Source: UBA12202 sp002691725 | GTDB taxonomy: Bacteria; Pseudomonadota; Alphaproteobacteria; Puniceispirillales; UBA1172 | NCBI GenBank assembly: GCA_965660675.1 | Contig: CBFIAU010000010.1 | Location: 21,246 to 85,245 of the forward strand | Direction of reading: 5' to 3' | DNA: 64,000 nt | Part shown: piece after piece, positions 36,250 to 45,350 of the stretch | Numbering within the stretch: the first letter of the stretch is position 1 | Layout of the letters: each line of letters starts with the position of its first letter | Made by a program: the position numbers and the translations under genes | The notes under the pieces: model-generated | The model's input: the letters and a program-made list of their open reading frames with translations, nothing else | What the model was told of the DNA's origin: nothing | Database searches by the model: none

Positions 36250-37953
36250 TCATCCGCCTCTATGCTTAAAACTGTCACGGCGAAAACTGTAAAGCGCCGC
36301 TGGATCAACCTGAATATCGACAACCGCAGGCTTGCCAGCATTAAGCGCGGCATTAACAGCATCCGCAAGATCGGTCAGCCTTTCGACCCTAAACCCGGTC
36401 GCCCCATATAATTCAGCGGCCTTATCAAAAGCCGGGCTTGCGATATCGGCGCCAATATAGCGGCCATTGAAAAAGTCCCGCTGATAGGCTTTCTCAGCCC
36501 CCCATGAGCCATTATTCATGACTAATGTGACGGTGTTAATGCCGTATTCTACGGCGGTAGACAGCTCCGATATTGTCATGCCAAAGCCGCCATCACCCAT
36601 CATGCTAATGACAGGACGATCAGGCATGGCCAGTTTTACCCCCAACCCACAGGCAAAGGAAAATCCAACCAAGCCAAAATCCAGAGGGGTGAATAACGAC
36701 GGCGGCGTTTTGTAATTCATGGCATCAGTGGCTTGCAGACATAATGTCCCGGCATCCATGGTATAGGCCGCATCATCCGGCATGATCTGACGCAAATGAT
36801 GAAACAGCCCTGATGGCTGAATAGGGATAGTATCAATATCAGCATTGGCATCACGCTCTGCCAGCCATTCGTGGCGGTCTTGCTGAAAGCCTTCTGTCCA
36901 TGCCGCAATCTCTGCCTTGAACTGCATGGCTTTGACATGCGGGATTAGGGTCTCAGCGGCGGCGATAGCATCCCCCCAAATTCCTAGCGTAACAGGAAAA
37001 TAGCGGCCTATTGCTGTTGGCTCAAGCTCGACCTGAATAATAGACGCGTCGCGATTGATATTATCATAAGAATAAAAGGTTGAATTGAACCCTAGCCGCG
37101 TGCCTAAGGCTAGAATGACATCGGCTTCTTTGGCCAGGCGTGAGGCAACAGGATTGCCGCGCGGCCCCATCTGACCAGCATTAAGCGGCTGATCACATGG
37201 CAGCGCATCGCCATGTCCGGGGGCAAGCACAATCGGCGCATTTAACGCCTCGGCTAGAGCTATTGCGGCGGCGTGGCCACGGCTGTTTTTAATGCCGCCG
37301 CCGGTGATAATAACTGGCCGTTTTGCATTGACCAGGAGCTTGGCTGCCTCGGCAATGGCATCGGTTGCAGGCGCCGGATTTTGCATGACGCGATATTGAT
37401 CGGGTGTCTGCATGGCAGGCATCTCAATTTGTTCGGATAAAACATCGCGCGGCAAATTGAGCTGAACAGGGCCGCGGCGTGGCGACATGGCGACCCGAAA
37501 CGCTTCTCTGAACATTTCCGGGATGCGGTTGGCCTTCGTCACTGTCCATGTTTTTTTGGTCACAGGTGTGAATAACGCCTGCTGGTCAACTTCTTGAAAA
37601 GCATCACGATACACATGTTCGGTGGATAACATTCCGGCAATGGATAGCACGGGTGAATAGGCCGCCGCCGCTTGCGCTAATCCAGTGACAAGATTGGTGG
37701 AGCCAGGGCCATTTTGACCAGCAAGGATAACCCCTGTCCGTCCTGATGCACGGGCAAAACCATCTGCCATATGAGTTCCCGTGCGTTCATCACGAACCCC
37801 GATAAAGCGAATATCTGGCGCATCATAGAGAGCATCAAACATTTCCATCGTCGCAGACCCGATGAGGCCAAAGACATGATCTACCCCTTCTGCTTTCAGC
37901 GCTTCAACCGCGGCTTGCCCGCCGGAAATCTGTTGGGGAGCAGAAGGTGTCAT
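36250..37953 (-). CDS. Thiamine diphosphate-dependent enzyme (acetolactate synthase/sulfoacetaldehyde acetyltransferase-like)
   Basis: A 567-residue TPP enzyme with the three-domain acetolactate-synthase layout. The catalytic glutamate is in VRDERTGTHMADGFA near residue 50. The TPP/metal motif runs from GDGGFGM near residue 450 to NNGSWG. The N-terminal GLIGSATMEMFDALYD is reminiscent of sulfoacetaldehyde acetyltransferase, but I cannot separate this from other acetolactate-synthase-like carboligases or decarboxylases. It is last in the minus-strand operon that starts with the aldehyde dehydrogenase at 41430. It abuts the dehydrogenase at 36249. Confidence 0.88.
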   Translation of the reverse strand: MTPSAPQQISGGQAAVEALKAEGVDHVFGLIGSATMEMFDALYDAPDIRFIGVRDERTGTHMADGFARASGRTGVILAGQNGPGSTNLVTGLAQAAAAYSPVLSIAGMLSTEHVYRDAFQEVDQQALFTPVTKKTWTVTKANRIPEMFREAFRVAMSPRRGPVQLNLPRDVLSEQIEMPAMQTPDQYRVMQNPAPATDAIAEAAKLLVNAKRPVIITGGGIKNSRGHAAAIALAEALNAPIVLAPGHGDALPCDQPLNAGQMGPRGNPVASRLAKEADVILALGTRLGFNSTFYSYDNINRDASIIQVELEPTAIGRYFPVTLGIWGDAIAAAETLIPHVKAMQFKAEIAAWTEGFQQDRHEWLAERDANADIDTIPIQPSGLFHHLRQIMPDDAAYTMDAGTLCLQATDAMNYKTPPSLFTPLDFGLVGFSFACGLGVKLAMPDRPVISMMGDGGFGMTISELSTAVEYGINTVTLVMNNGSWGAEKAYQRDFFNGRYIGADIASPAFDKAAELYGATGFRVERLTDLADAVNAALNAGKPAVVDIQVDPAALYSFRRDSFKHRGG

Positions 37954-38023
37954 GATGATCGTCCTTTCTTGAGTTATATATGGTCTCTTGCAGCATTCAG
38001 GCTATTCGGGGGTCTTATAGATT

Positions 38024-38836
38024 TCACATAGTATTGGCATTGAGAAATTGAATAATAGCATCACTAAACATCTCTGGCGCCTCGATTAATCCAAGATGCT
38101 GTAAGTCAGGGATAATCCGCGTTTGTGATGCGGGTATTTCTGCGCTGATCTCATGGCTCATCGCGACCGTACTGCCGCTATCATGCTGGCATGTAATAAT
38201 CAGACAAGGGCAATCAATCGGCGGCTCTGGCTTGATCAATTCGGTTACTCCGGCGGCTAGAACAAAGCGGCAATCGGCATACCAATCGGGATCATTTCGC
38301 AATAACTGATCGGCGGTGTGCTGCATTATCTCAGGGTGCTTTGCGCGAAAAGGTTCAGTATACCATCGCGCCAGCGTTGCCTCCATGGTTGCCGCCACGC
38401 CCTCACTACGGGTCTTTAAGGCGCGCTCCTCAACCGCTTTCTGGCCAGCCGCACCCCGATGATGAGGTGAGTTCATAACAACTATCCCGGCGGTTCGATC
38501 TGAATAATCCATGGCAAAACGGCGATTGATCATACCGCCCAGCGAAAACCCAATTAATACCGCTTTATCTAAATCCAAGCGGTTCATAAGGGCCAGGGTT
38601 TGGCGGGCAAATAGATCAAGGCTAGGGCGCTCATTTGGATCAGGCGGGGTGTTGCCATGCCCTGCCAGATCAAAGCTGATGACGCGATGTGTGGGTGCTA
38701 GGGCTGGAATAATGCCGTCAAAGCAATGGTGATCAAGCCCTAAGCCATGAATAAAAATGAGCGGCATATGGTGCGGTTTTGCGGCTTTGCCAATGTCCCG
38801 GAACGCGGTGTCTTGAGCGTCTTCAGCAGGTATCAT
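38024..38836 (-). CDS. Alpha/beta hydrolase
   Basis: About 270 residues with the alpha/beta hydrolase core. The oxyanion region is FIHGLGLDHH, the nucleophile elbow is GFSLGGM, and a late LQHLGLIEAP supplies the histidine. It resembles 3-oxoadipate enol-lactonases and other small esterases. I use ATG 38836; a TTG at 38875 is an alternative just nine bases after the previous gene. It sits in the minus operon between the monooxygenase and the TPP enzyme, so it may open a lactone or ester made by the monooxygenase. Confidence 0.82.
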   Translation of the reverse strand: MIPAEDAQDTAFRDIGKAAKPHHMPLIFIHGLGLDHHCFDGIIPALAPTHRVISFDLAGHGNTPPDPNERPSLDLFARQTLALMNRLDLDKAVLIGFSLGGMINRRFAMDYSDRTAGIVVMNSPHHRGAAGQKAVEERALKTRSEGVAATMEATLARWYTEPFRAKHPEIMQHTADQLLRNDPDWYADCRFVLAAGVTELIKPEPPIDCPCLIITCQHDSGSTVAMSHEISAEIPASQTRIIPDLQHLGLIEAPEMFSDAIIQFLNANTM

Positions 38837-38884
38837 GATGATGCCAATCTTTATGCAGTTTTGGGCATTATGCAAGCGCCTGTA

Positions 38885-39922
38885 TCATGCAAGTGCCGGA
38901 ACAACCTTATCGCAGAATAGCTCCATAGATTTGATCTGTTCATCCATCGGCATCCCCATACTGGCGTAGTAAATAAAGGAGTCTACACCCAGCGCCTCAT
39001 ACCGCTTGAGCTTATCAATGACTTCATCTGGTGACCCAAAGAGCAGATTTTCTTCTAGCATTTCGCCGTTATATTCGTCTCTATTCGCCAGCTCGCTAAG
39101 GGGAATTTGTTTTGGAAAACCGTCTTTCACATCACCCATATTGCGGAACAGATTTTCAAACTGTCCCAGCACGCATTGAATGGACTGAACAGCGATATCT
39201 CGGCTTTGCTCATTCTCATAGACGGCGGCGTGGCGCATCAGCGCAAACTTGGGGCGCTTGGCTTCCGGGAACTTTTCCATCGCCTCATCCAGCCGTTGTT
39301 TATAAAGCTCAGCCTCAGAAAAGTCGCGGGTCAAAGGCCAACACATAACATTACAATTATTCTGAATGGCATAATCATAGGTGATCGGTGATCGTGCCGC
39401 CACCCAAAGGGGGGGATGCGGGTCTTGAACCGGTTTTGGAATGGATGTAGATAGCGGGAATTGCCAGAACTCGCCGTTATGCTCGTAATCGCCTTGCCAT
39501 AAATTAAGCAATGCCGGCAGCATTTCATTCATATATTTCCACGCATCGGACTGTTTCAACCCCGGCATCATGCGATCAAACTCACGCTGATAGGCGCCTG
39601 AACCAATCCCAAACTCAAGCCGCCCATCGGTCAGCAAATCTGTCATTGCCGCTTCCCCAGCCAGCCTGATTGGATGCCAGTAAGAGGCGTTAACAACGGC
39701 ACAGCCGAGGCGAATGTTTTTCGTGTTCTCGCCCCACCAGACAAGCAGCGAAAATGGATTGGGCGCGATAGTCATTTCAAGCGCGTGATGTTCTGCTGCC
39801 CAGGCGATCTCAAACCCTGCCTCATCAGCCATCTGAACCATCCTAAGCGTATGATCACGGACATCTTTCATGGCGATATTGTCATCCATACGTTCCAGAT
39901 TTACTGCTAAATGAAATTTCAT
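38885..39922 (-). CDS. LLM-class flavin-dependent monooxygenase
   Basis: A 345-residue luciferase-like TIM-barrel protein. Typical blocks are WAAEHHALEMTIAPNPF, RLAGEAAMTDLLTDGRLEFG (a strong match to the family) and GSPDEVIDKLKRYEALGVD at the C-terminus. Such enzymes use reduced FMN or F420 with O2 to oxidise ketones, amines, sulfonates or heterocycles. The start has a good ribosome site (AGGAGAG). It is the second gene of the operon headed by the aldehyde dehydrogenase. No flavin reductase is nearby. Confidence 0.92.
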   Translation of the reverse strand: MKFHLAVNLERMDDNIAMKDVRDHTLRMVQMADEAGFEIAWAAEHHALEMTIAPNPFSLLVWWGENTKNIRLGCAVVNASYWHPIRLAGEAAMTDLLTDGRLEFGIGSGAYQREFDRMMPGLKQSDAWKYMNEMLPALLNLWQGDYEHNGEFWQFPLSTSIPKPVQDPHPPLWVAARSPITYDYAIQNNCNVMCWPLTRDFSEAELYKQRLDEAMEKFPEAKRPKFALMRHAAVYENEQSRDIAVQSIQCVLGQFENLFRNMGDVKDGFPKQIPLSELANRDEYNGEMLEENLLFGSPDEVIDKLKRYEALGVDSFIYYASMGMPMDEQIKSMELFCDKVVPALA

Positions 39923-39945
39923 CTCACTCTCCTATCTTGTCCTTA

Positions 39946-41430
39946 TCATCTTGCTACAAATTGACTTCCCAGCGGTTCTGACGAGGTGTTGATCCAAACG
40001 GTTTTTGGTCTGGTATAGTCATATACTGCCTGAAACCCGCTCTCTCTGCCGTAACCTGAATGTTTCATGCCGCCAAACTCAGCTATCGGCGATATCGCCC
40101 GATAGGTATTGACCCAAACAATGCCAGCCTTGATCGCATCGGATATCCGCATCGCACGGGCGCCATCACGGGTGAAAATGCCTGCCGCTAATCCATGTTT
40201 TGTATCATTGGCCATGGCAATGACTTCAGCCTCGGTCTTGAAACGGATTGCCGCCACCACGGGGCCGAATAATTCGGTATCAACAATGCGTAAATCCTGG
40301 CGCGGGCAATCTAAAATTGTTGGCTCAAAATATTGTCCAACCAGGCCATCAGGGGATTTGCCGCCAGTTACCAATGTTGCGCCTTCCTCAATAGCAAAGG
40401 CCACCTCGCTGCGGCATAGGTCAACCTGCGCGGTCGTGCATAATGGCCCTACCTCGGTCGCCTCGGCTAAAGGGTCGCCAATATGCACCTGTTGAGCCAC
40501 CGCTTTCATGCGTTCCAAAAACGCATCAGCAATACTGTCATGAAGATAAAGGCGTGAGCCAGCCACACAGCTCTGCCCACTGGCGGCAAAAATACCTGAC
40601 ACCGCGCCATTGACGGCGCTCTCCAAATCCGCATCGTCAAAACAGATAAATGGGGATTTTCCGCCAAGCTCCAGCGATACTTCAGCAAAGTTTTCGGCAG
40701 AATTATGGATGATATGCTTGGCAGACTGAGGGCCGCCAGTAAAGCTGATTCGCGCGACTTTGGGATGCGTGGTTAAATATTTGCCGCATGGATCACCAAA
40801 TCCTGTGACAATATTAACAACGCCATCAGGTATTCCAGCCTCAGCAATCAGCCTGCCAAAAGCAAGCATGGCAACCGAGGCATGTTCAGATGCTTTCAGG
40901 ACTATGGTATTACCCGCCGCCAAAGCAGGGCCAATTTTGACCGCCGCCAAGAATAGCTGTGAGTTCCATGGCACGACCGCCGCAATCACCCCCAAAGGCT
41001 CTCTTTTGGTGAAGACAAACATGTCAGGTTTATCAATGGGTAGCGTTTCGCCATGAATTTTATCGGCGGCGCCAGCATAGAAATGAAAAAACTCAGCAAT
41101 ATATTTGGCTTGCCAGCGGGTTTCTTTGAATAATTTTCCGGTATCAATAGCCTCAATACGGCCGAATTCTTCTGATTTTTCAGCAAGCAAATCACCCAAA
41201 CGGCGCAGGCAATGGCCGCGCTCTGTCGGGGTCATGCGTGACCATGGGCCATTAGTAAAGGCGTCATATGCGCTGTCAACGGCGCGATTAACATCGTCTG
41301 CTGTTGCTGCCGGAACGCGCGCCCATACCGCGCCAGTCGCCGGATTGATGCTATCAAAATAGCCGCCATCAGATGCCGCCACCCAATGACCATTTATCAA
41401 CATCGCATGTTCAGGAACTGGATTTGCCAT
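39946..41430 (-). CDS. Aldehyde dehydrogenase (copy 2)
   Basis: A 494-residue NAD(P) aldehyde dehydrogenase with E254 (ELGGKSP) and the nucleophile C288 (SGQSC). It heads a minus-strand operon with the luciferase-like monooxygenase (23-base gap), the hydrolase and the TPP enzyme. The LysR gene at 41533 is divergent. The likely substrate is an aldehyde produced within that pathway. It resembles the enzyme at 4140-5618 but has diverged clearly. Confidence 0.92.
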   Translation of the reverse strand: MANPVPEHAMLINGHWVAASDGGYFDSINPATGAVWARVPAATADDVNRAVDSAYDAFTNGPWSRMTPTERGHCLRRLGDLLAEKSEEFGRIEAIDTGKLFKETRWQAKYIAEFFHFYAGAADKIHGETLPIDKPDMFVFTKREPLGVIAAVVPWNSQLFLAAVKIGPALAAGNTIVLKASEHASVAMLAFGRLIAEAGIPDGVVNIVTGFGDPCGKYLTTHPKVARISFTGGPQSAKHIIHNSAENFAEVSLELGGKSPFICFDDADLESAVNGAVSGIFAASGQSCVAGSRLYLHDSIADAFLERMKAVAQQVHIGDPLAEATEVGPLCTTAQVDLCRSEVAFAIEEGATLVTGGKSPDGLVGQYFEPTILDCPRQDLRIVDTELFGPVVAAIRFKTEAEVIAMANDTKHGLAAGIFTRDGARAMRISDAIKAGIVWVNTYRAISPIAEFGGMKHSGYGRESGFQAVYDYTRPKTVWINTSSEPLGSQFVAR

Positions 41431-41532
41431 ATTTCCCTCCCTATTAGTATTTTCCAGAAATTTTATTATTAGACAATAGAATAATTATGATGATAATTAT
41501 CGAAAATATTGAATTAGCGAAATGATCATAAG

Positions 41533-42408
41533 ATGCATCTTGTTGCCTTGAAAACATTGCTGGCGATTATCGAAACCGGAAGTCTCATTAAGGCGGCGGA
41601 ACGGCTAAATGTTACCCAGTCAACGGTGACGGCACGGCTGCAAAGTCTTGAGAGCAGTTTAGGCCAGAAATTGGTTCAGCGAAATAAAAATGGTGCCAGT
41701 CTGACAGCATCAGGGCTAAAGCTAAAACGCTATGCTGAGGTTATTTTAGAATTATGGCGACAGGCTGAGGCTGAAACAGCTCTGCCACCCGATATGGCTG
41801 CTATTTATCACATGGGATGTCTGCCTGATCTTTGGCCGCAATATGGGCAGATGCTGGTTGATTTGGTGCGTCAGGTCACGCCGCCAATAGCCCTTAGCTC
41901 ATGGCCTGGCTCGCCTCAAGATTTGCATGGTTGGCTCAATAATGGGGTTGTTGATATTGCTATCAGCACGACCGCCTTTGCAAGCAATGATATCTATACC
42001 GCTAACCAAATCAAAGAACAGCTGGTATTGGTTGGCGACCGCCCTGATCGCCCTGTGCGCTTTGATCCGGGCTATATTTATGTTGATCATGGGGTGGAGT
42101 TTGCGCGTGATCATATAGCGGAGTTTTCAGATGCAGATGTGGCTCGCATCAGCTTTGGCTCTAGCATATGGGCGAAAGATTATATGCTGGCAAATGGCGG
42201 CAGTTGCTATCTGCCTGTCAGTTTAATTGCCAATGAGGTCATGACCAATCAGATATTTGTCATTGATGGTGCGCCACAATTTACGCGGCAGATTTATCTC
42301 GCATGGCGCCATACCGAACAAGCGGCGGCGTCATTAGCCGACCTCATCCAGCAATTTCTGGATCATATCAAAGATACCAGTCATGATGCGTTTAATGCGG
42401 ATAGATGA
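41533..42408 (+). CDS. LysR-family transcriptional regulator (short)
   Basis: A 291-residue LysR protein with a helix-turn-helix at residues about 5-60 (IETGSLIKAAERLNVTQST, then VTARLQSLES) and a somewhat divergent effector domain. It is divergent from the aldehyde dehydrogenase at 39946-41430 over 102 bp, so it probably controls that operon. The metallo-beta-lactamase-fold gene and the DUF1989 gene follow on its own strand. Confidence 0.87.
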   Translation: MHLVALKTLLAIIETGSLIKAAERLNVTQSTVTARLQSLESSLGQKLVQRNKNGASLTASGLKLKRYAEVILELWRQAEAETALPPDMAAIYHMGCLPDLWPQYGQMLVDLVRQVTPPIALSSWPGSPQDLHGWLNNGVVDIAISTTAFASNDIYTANQIKEQLVLVGDRPDRPVRFDPGYIYVDHGVEFARDHIAEFSDADVARISFGSSIWAKDYMLANGGSCYLPVSLIANEVMTNQIFVIDGAPQFTRQIYLAWRHTEQAAASLADLIQQFLDHIKDTSHDAFNADR

Positions 42409-42468
42409 TCACGAAGCATGAGACGGATTATCATTTTCGGTTATGCCAATCAGCCCTGAAATCCATAG

Positions 42469-42489
42469 ATTGATTGCTGGCTAATCAAT
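42469..42489 (+). promoter_or_regulatory. Inverted repeat ATTGATT-N7-AATCAAT
   Basis: A perfect 7-bp dyad located 16 bp before the ATA start of the next gene and 60 bp after the LysR stop. The T-N11-A content is compatible with a LysR-type site, or it may form a weak mRNA hairpin. Confidence 0.4.
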
Positions 42490-42504
42490 AAAAGGCGGGA
42501 GACG

Positions 42505-43287
42505 ATAGAAGTTATTATTCATGGCTGCCGCGGATCAACGCCAGCGCCTTCGCCGGATACGGTTATATATGGCGGTAACACGAGTTGCGTTGAGCTACGC
42601 TTTAATCATACCCAGTGTTTTTTTGATACTGGCACAGGCTTCTGCTGTGCCGAATTACTTGAGCCGCATATTTTTATTTTTTACAGCCATTTTCATCATG
42701 ACCACATTCAGGGCTTGGCGTTTAATTCAGCCCTGTTTGAGAGGACAGCCCCAATAATTCTAACCTCAGCCTTGGCTCCAACAGCAGAATTGAAGCAGGC
42801 CATAAAAACCTATTTTTCAGGCATTTATTTTTCGCTGGATATACTGGCAACAGCAACGGATTTATATATTCAGGATATCATGGCGGTTAAAAATAGCATG
42901 GCCAGGCAGGGCCAGTTAAGCTGGCTCAAGCTCCAGCATCCGGGCGGCTGTTATGGCTATCGGATTGACGCTGGCGGTAAGCGGTTTTGTTATCTGACTG
43001 ACAATGAATATGACCAAGGGCAATTCGCGCAATTAGTGGATTTTACGGCAGGTGCTGATCTTGTGATATGGGATGGCATGTTCACCAATGATGAGCAGGC
43101 CAGCAAAGCAGGCTGGGGACATTCGTCCATTGAACAAGGAATTGATTTTTATCAGAACACCGATATCAAACGCCTTATGATCACGCATCATGCACCGTTC
43201 AGGCATGATGATATGCTGGCTAAACTTGAAAAAAAGCTACCGCAAGGGATGATCTTTGCCAAAGATCAGCTTAGAATAATGCTTTAG
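42505..43287 (+). CDS. Metallo-beta-lactamase-fold hydrolase with apparent ATA start
   Basis: About 260 residues. The frame is open from 42469 to 43287. Read from ATA at 42505 it gives (M)EVIIHGCRGSTPAPSPD, then YGGNTSCVE, FDTGTG and the metal site H62-F-H64-H65-D66-H67 (SHFHHDHIQGL), and later LTDNE, WGHSS and THHAP. This aligns from the first residue with PhnP/phosphodiesterase-like members that begin M-x-V-x-x-x-G-x-R-GS. There is no ATG, GTG or TTG before the metal motif; the first, TTG 42715, lies after it and would give an inactive protein. AGGCGGGAG precedes the ATA. Either ATA is used as a rare start or the start codon is lost. Confidence 0.75.
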   Translation: MEVIIHGCRGSTPAPSPDTVIYGGNTSCVELRFNHTQCFFDTGTGFCCAELLEPHIFIFYSHFHHDHIQGLAFNSALFERTAPIILTSALAPTAELKQAIKTYFSGIYFSLDILATATDLYIQDIMAVKNSMARQGQLSWLKLQHPGGCYGYRIDAGGKRFCYLTDNEYDQGQFAQLVDFTAGADLVIWDGMFTNDEQASKAGWGHSSIEQGIDFYQNTDIKRLMITHHAPFRHDDMLAKLEKKLPQGMIFAKDQLRIML

Positions 43288-43318
43288 GATTTAGCCATTG
43301 GTGACAGGAGCATTGATC

Positions 43319-43927
43319 ATGACGGTAGCAGACAGAGTATTAGAAACGGTTCCGGCGCGTCAAGGAAGGGCGGCTTATGTTAAGACGGGTGAGGCTATCA
43401 CCATCATCAATACGCATGGCACGCAAGTTGTTGATACATGGTGTTTCCGGACAGATAATTTGACTGAGTTTATGTCCATGGAACATCAACGCAGTATCTC
43501 ACAATCCATGTTCCCTGCGGTTGGGGCGCCGCTATATAGCAATCATCGGCGGCCGCTCCTGACGGTTGAGGAAGATACCTCACCAGGCCGCCATGATACA
43601 ATACTTGCGGCGTGTGATGTGTACCGTTATCAGATGCTTGGCTGCGCGGACTATCATGATAATTGCACGGATAATCTGGCGGCGGCAATGAAAGCCATCG
43701 GCTTGACCGCGCCTGAAACACCATCGCCGCTTAATCTATGGATGAATATTCCGTTCACATTAGATGGCGCAACAGATTTCTGTCCACCATTATCCAAGCC
43801 TGGGGATTATATCCGCCTGCGCGCGCATCATGATGTTATTGTTGTTATGTCGACATGCCCGCAAGATATGGTGCCGATCAATGGCGAGGATATGATTATC
43901 CGTGAAGTGCAGTATTTTGTTGAGTGA
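43319..43927 (+). CDS. DUF1989 / urea carboxylase-associated family protein
   Basis: A 202-residue protein of the DUF1989 family, often encoded beside urea carboxylase or amino-acid genes. Family features are NTHGTQVVDTW near the N-terminus, YNHR-like SNHRRPLLT, two cysteine motifs and the C-terminal LNLWMNIPFT and STCPQDMVPINGE. The function is not established; a role in handling an amide or small nitrogen compound is usual by context. The start ATG 43319 has GGAG upstream. It follows the metallo-hydrolase by 31 bases and may share its transcript. Confidence 0.85.
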   Translation: MTVADRVLETVPARQGRAAYVKTGEAITIINTHGTQVVDTWCFRTDNLTEFMSMEHQRSISQSMFPAVGAPLYSNHRRPLLTVEEDTSPGRHDTILAACDVYRYQMLGCADYHDNCTDNLAAAMKAIGLTAPETPSPLNLWMNIPFTLDGATDFCPPLSKPGDYIRLRAHHDVIVVMSTCPQDMVPINGEDMIIREVQYFVE

Positions 43928-43968
43928 GCAAACCGATTTCAACATCGGCGTGATATGTTGGGTCAGGT

Positions 43969-44001
43969 CATTGCCAAAGGGTAAGCATTGCCAAGGGTAA
44001 G
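43969..44001 (+). repeat. Two tandem copies of a 16-17 bp unit
   Basis: CATTGCCAAAGGGTAAG followed by CATTGCCAAGGGTAAG and then CATTGAA. It lies in the gap before the efflux adaptor gene, and is one of many short tandem repeats in the window. Confidence 0.8.
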
Positions 44002-44099
44002 CATTGAATCCGGTGAAAACGCATTATCTTTCTAATTGTTAGCGCATATTGCATATCTCCTATAATATGACGCTATCATTTTGCATGGGCATAAAGTCA

Positions 44100-45311
44100 A
44101 TGATCAGAAATCGTTTTTGTCACTTAATCTGCGCCTATTTATTAAGCCCTTTTTTGTTATGTTTTGTTTTGGTGTCTTCGGTATCGGCGCAATATGGTCA
44201 ATCTGCTCCTAAAGTTGAGGTTGCTGAGGTGATCTCTGGTGTCATTGCCGCCCAAAATATGATTGAAGGGCGGATTATTGCGAGCCAGGATTTAGCCATT
44301 GTCACCACCATTGATGGAGTCGTGAAATTAGCATCTTGGCGTGATGGTGATTTTGTTGATAAGGGGGTGCTGATCGCCCAACAAGATACGGCGAAAACCC
44401 AGCTCAAACATGATCAGCTTGCCTTACAGCAGAGCGAAACCAATCAGCTGATCACGCAAATTAAAACGTCTCTTGATTTTGAGGCTGACCTCTTGGCTTT
44501 GGCGCAAGCGCAAACGGCCTTGCAGCAAGCCCGATTAGAGCGGCTGACCGAATTAGCGACTGAAAATATCGTCCCCAAAGATCGGCTGGATGAAGCCTTG
44601 CGCGCGTATCTTCAGGCGCGGCAAGCGGAAGTCACGTTCCAGAAAAATATCGCCAAGCTCGAAAGTGATCTGATCCAAACGCAAATCAAAGTGGAATTGA
44701 TCGCCATTGAGATTGCTGATGCCAAATCTGATATTATATCAAGCCGTCTCATTGCTCCGGCCGCCGGTCAGCTCGTTAGTGTCACCTCATTGGATAATCA
44801 GTATTTTCGCAAAGGTGAGATGGTCGCGCAGATCCGCGCCTCTAGCGGCTATGAAATTGAGGTTGATATCCCTATTTCCATGCTCGGATTTTTGCGGCAG
44901 GGCAAAACCATAACAGGCTTTGATGCCGCAGGCAGAGAGCTGACGGCGATAATCCGCAGTGAGATTCCAACAGAAAACCAAAAAACCAATTCCCGATCTG
45001 TCCGCTTCACAATCACATCAGAGCTGACCCCTGCCATGATGGCTGATCAGGCGCGTGTGCGGGTGAATATCCCGGCATCGGATCAACAGGCGGTCGTTAC
45101 GATCCCGTCTGATGCTATTATTCCTGATGCTGATGGCGTCTATGTATTTGTCATTAAAGACGACAAGGTGTTCCGCCGCAATATCGCTATTGGCGCAACC
45201 ATTGCTGATCGCATTGTCATAAAGACTGGCCTTACCATAGGTGAGAAGATTGTCACAAAAGGCAATGAGGGCTTGCGTGATGGGATGGCGGTCGAGATTG
45301 TTCAGCCATGA
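44100..45311 (+). CDS. RND efflux periplasmic adaptor (HlyD/MFP family)
   Basis: About 403 residues from ATG 44100, with a signal peptide-like N-terminus (LLSPFLLCFVLVSSVSA). ATGs at 44067 and 44085 are alternative starts. The protein has the split lipoyl-like domain, a long alpha-hairpin with heptad pattern (residues about 100-200; ALAQAQTALQQARLERLTEL) and the beta-barrel and membrane-proximal parts. It bridges the inner-membrane pump to an outer-membrane channel. The pump gene follows after 39 bases; no outer-membrane TolC gene is present. Confidence 0.88.
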   Translation: MIRNRFCHLICAYLLSPFLLCFVLVSSVSAQYGQSAPKVEVAEVISGVIAAQNMIEGRIIASQDLAIVTTIDGVVKLASWRDGDFVDKGVLIAQQDTAKTQLKHDQLALQQSETNQLITQIKTSLDFEADLLALAQAQTALQQARLERLTELATENIVPKDRLDEALRAYLQARQAEVTFQKNIAKLESDLIQTQIKVELIAIEIADAKSDIISSRLIAPAAGQLVSVTSLDNQYFRKGEMVAQIRASSGYEIEVDIPISMLGFLRQGKTITGFDAAGRELTAIIRSEIPTENQKTNSRSVRFTITSELTPAMMADQARVRVNIPASDQQAVVTIPSDAIIPDADGVYVFVIKDDKVFRRNIAIGATIADRIVIKTGLTIGEKIVTKGNEGLRDGMAVEIVQP

Positions 45312-45350
45312 GAGCCGCCGCAATCCATAACAGAAGAATAATGGATAGAT

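Noticed and set aside
42521..42757. Hydrophobic frame with ATG at 42521
   Set aside because: It lies out of frame over the start of the metallo-beta-lactamase-fold gene, whose motifs are conserved; the hydrophobic look is a shadow.
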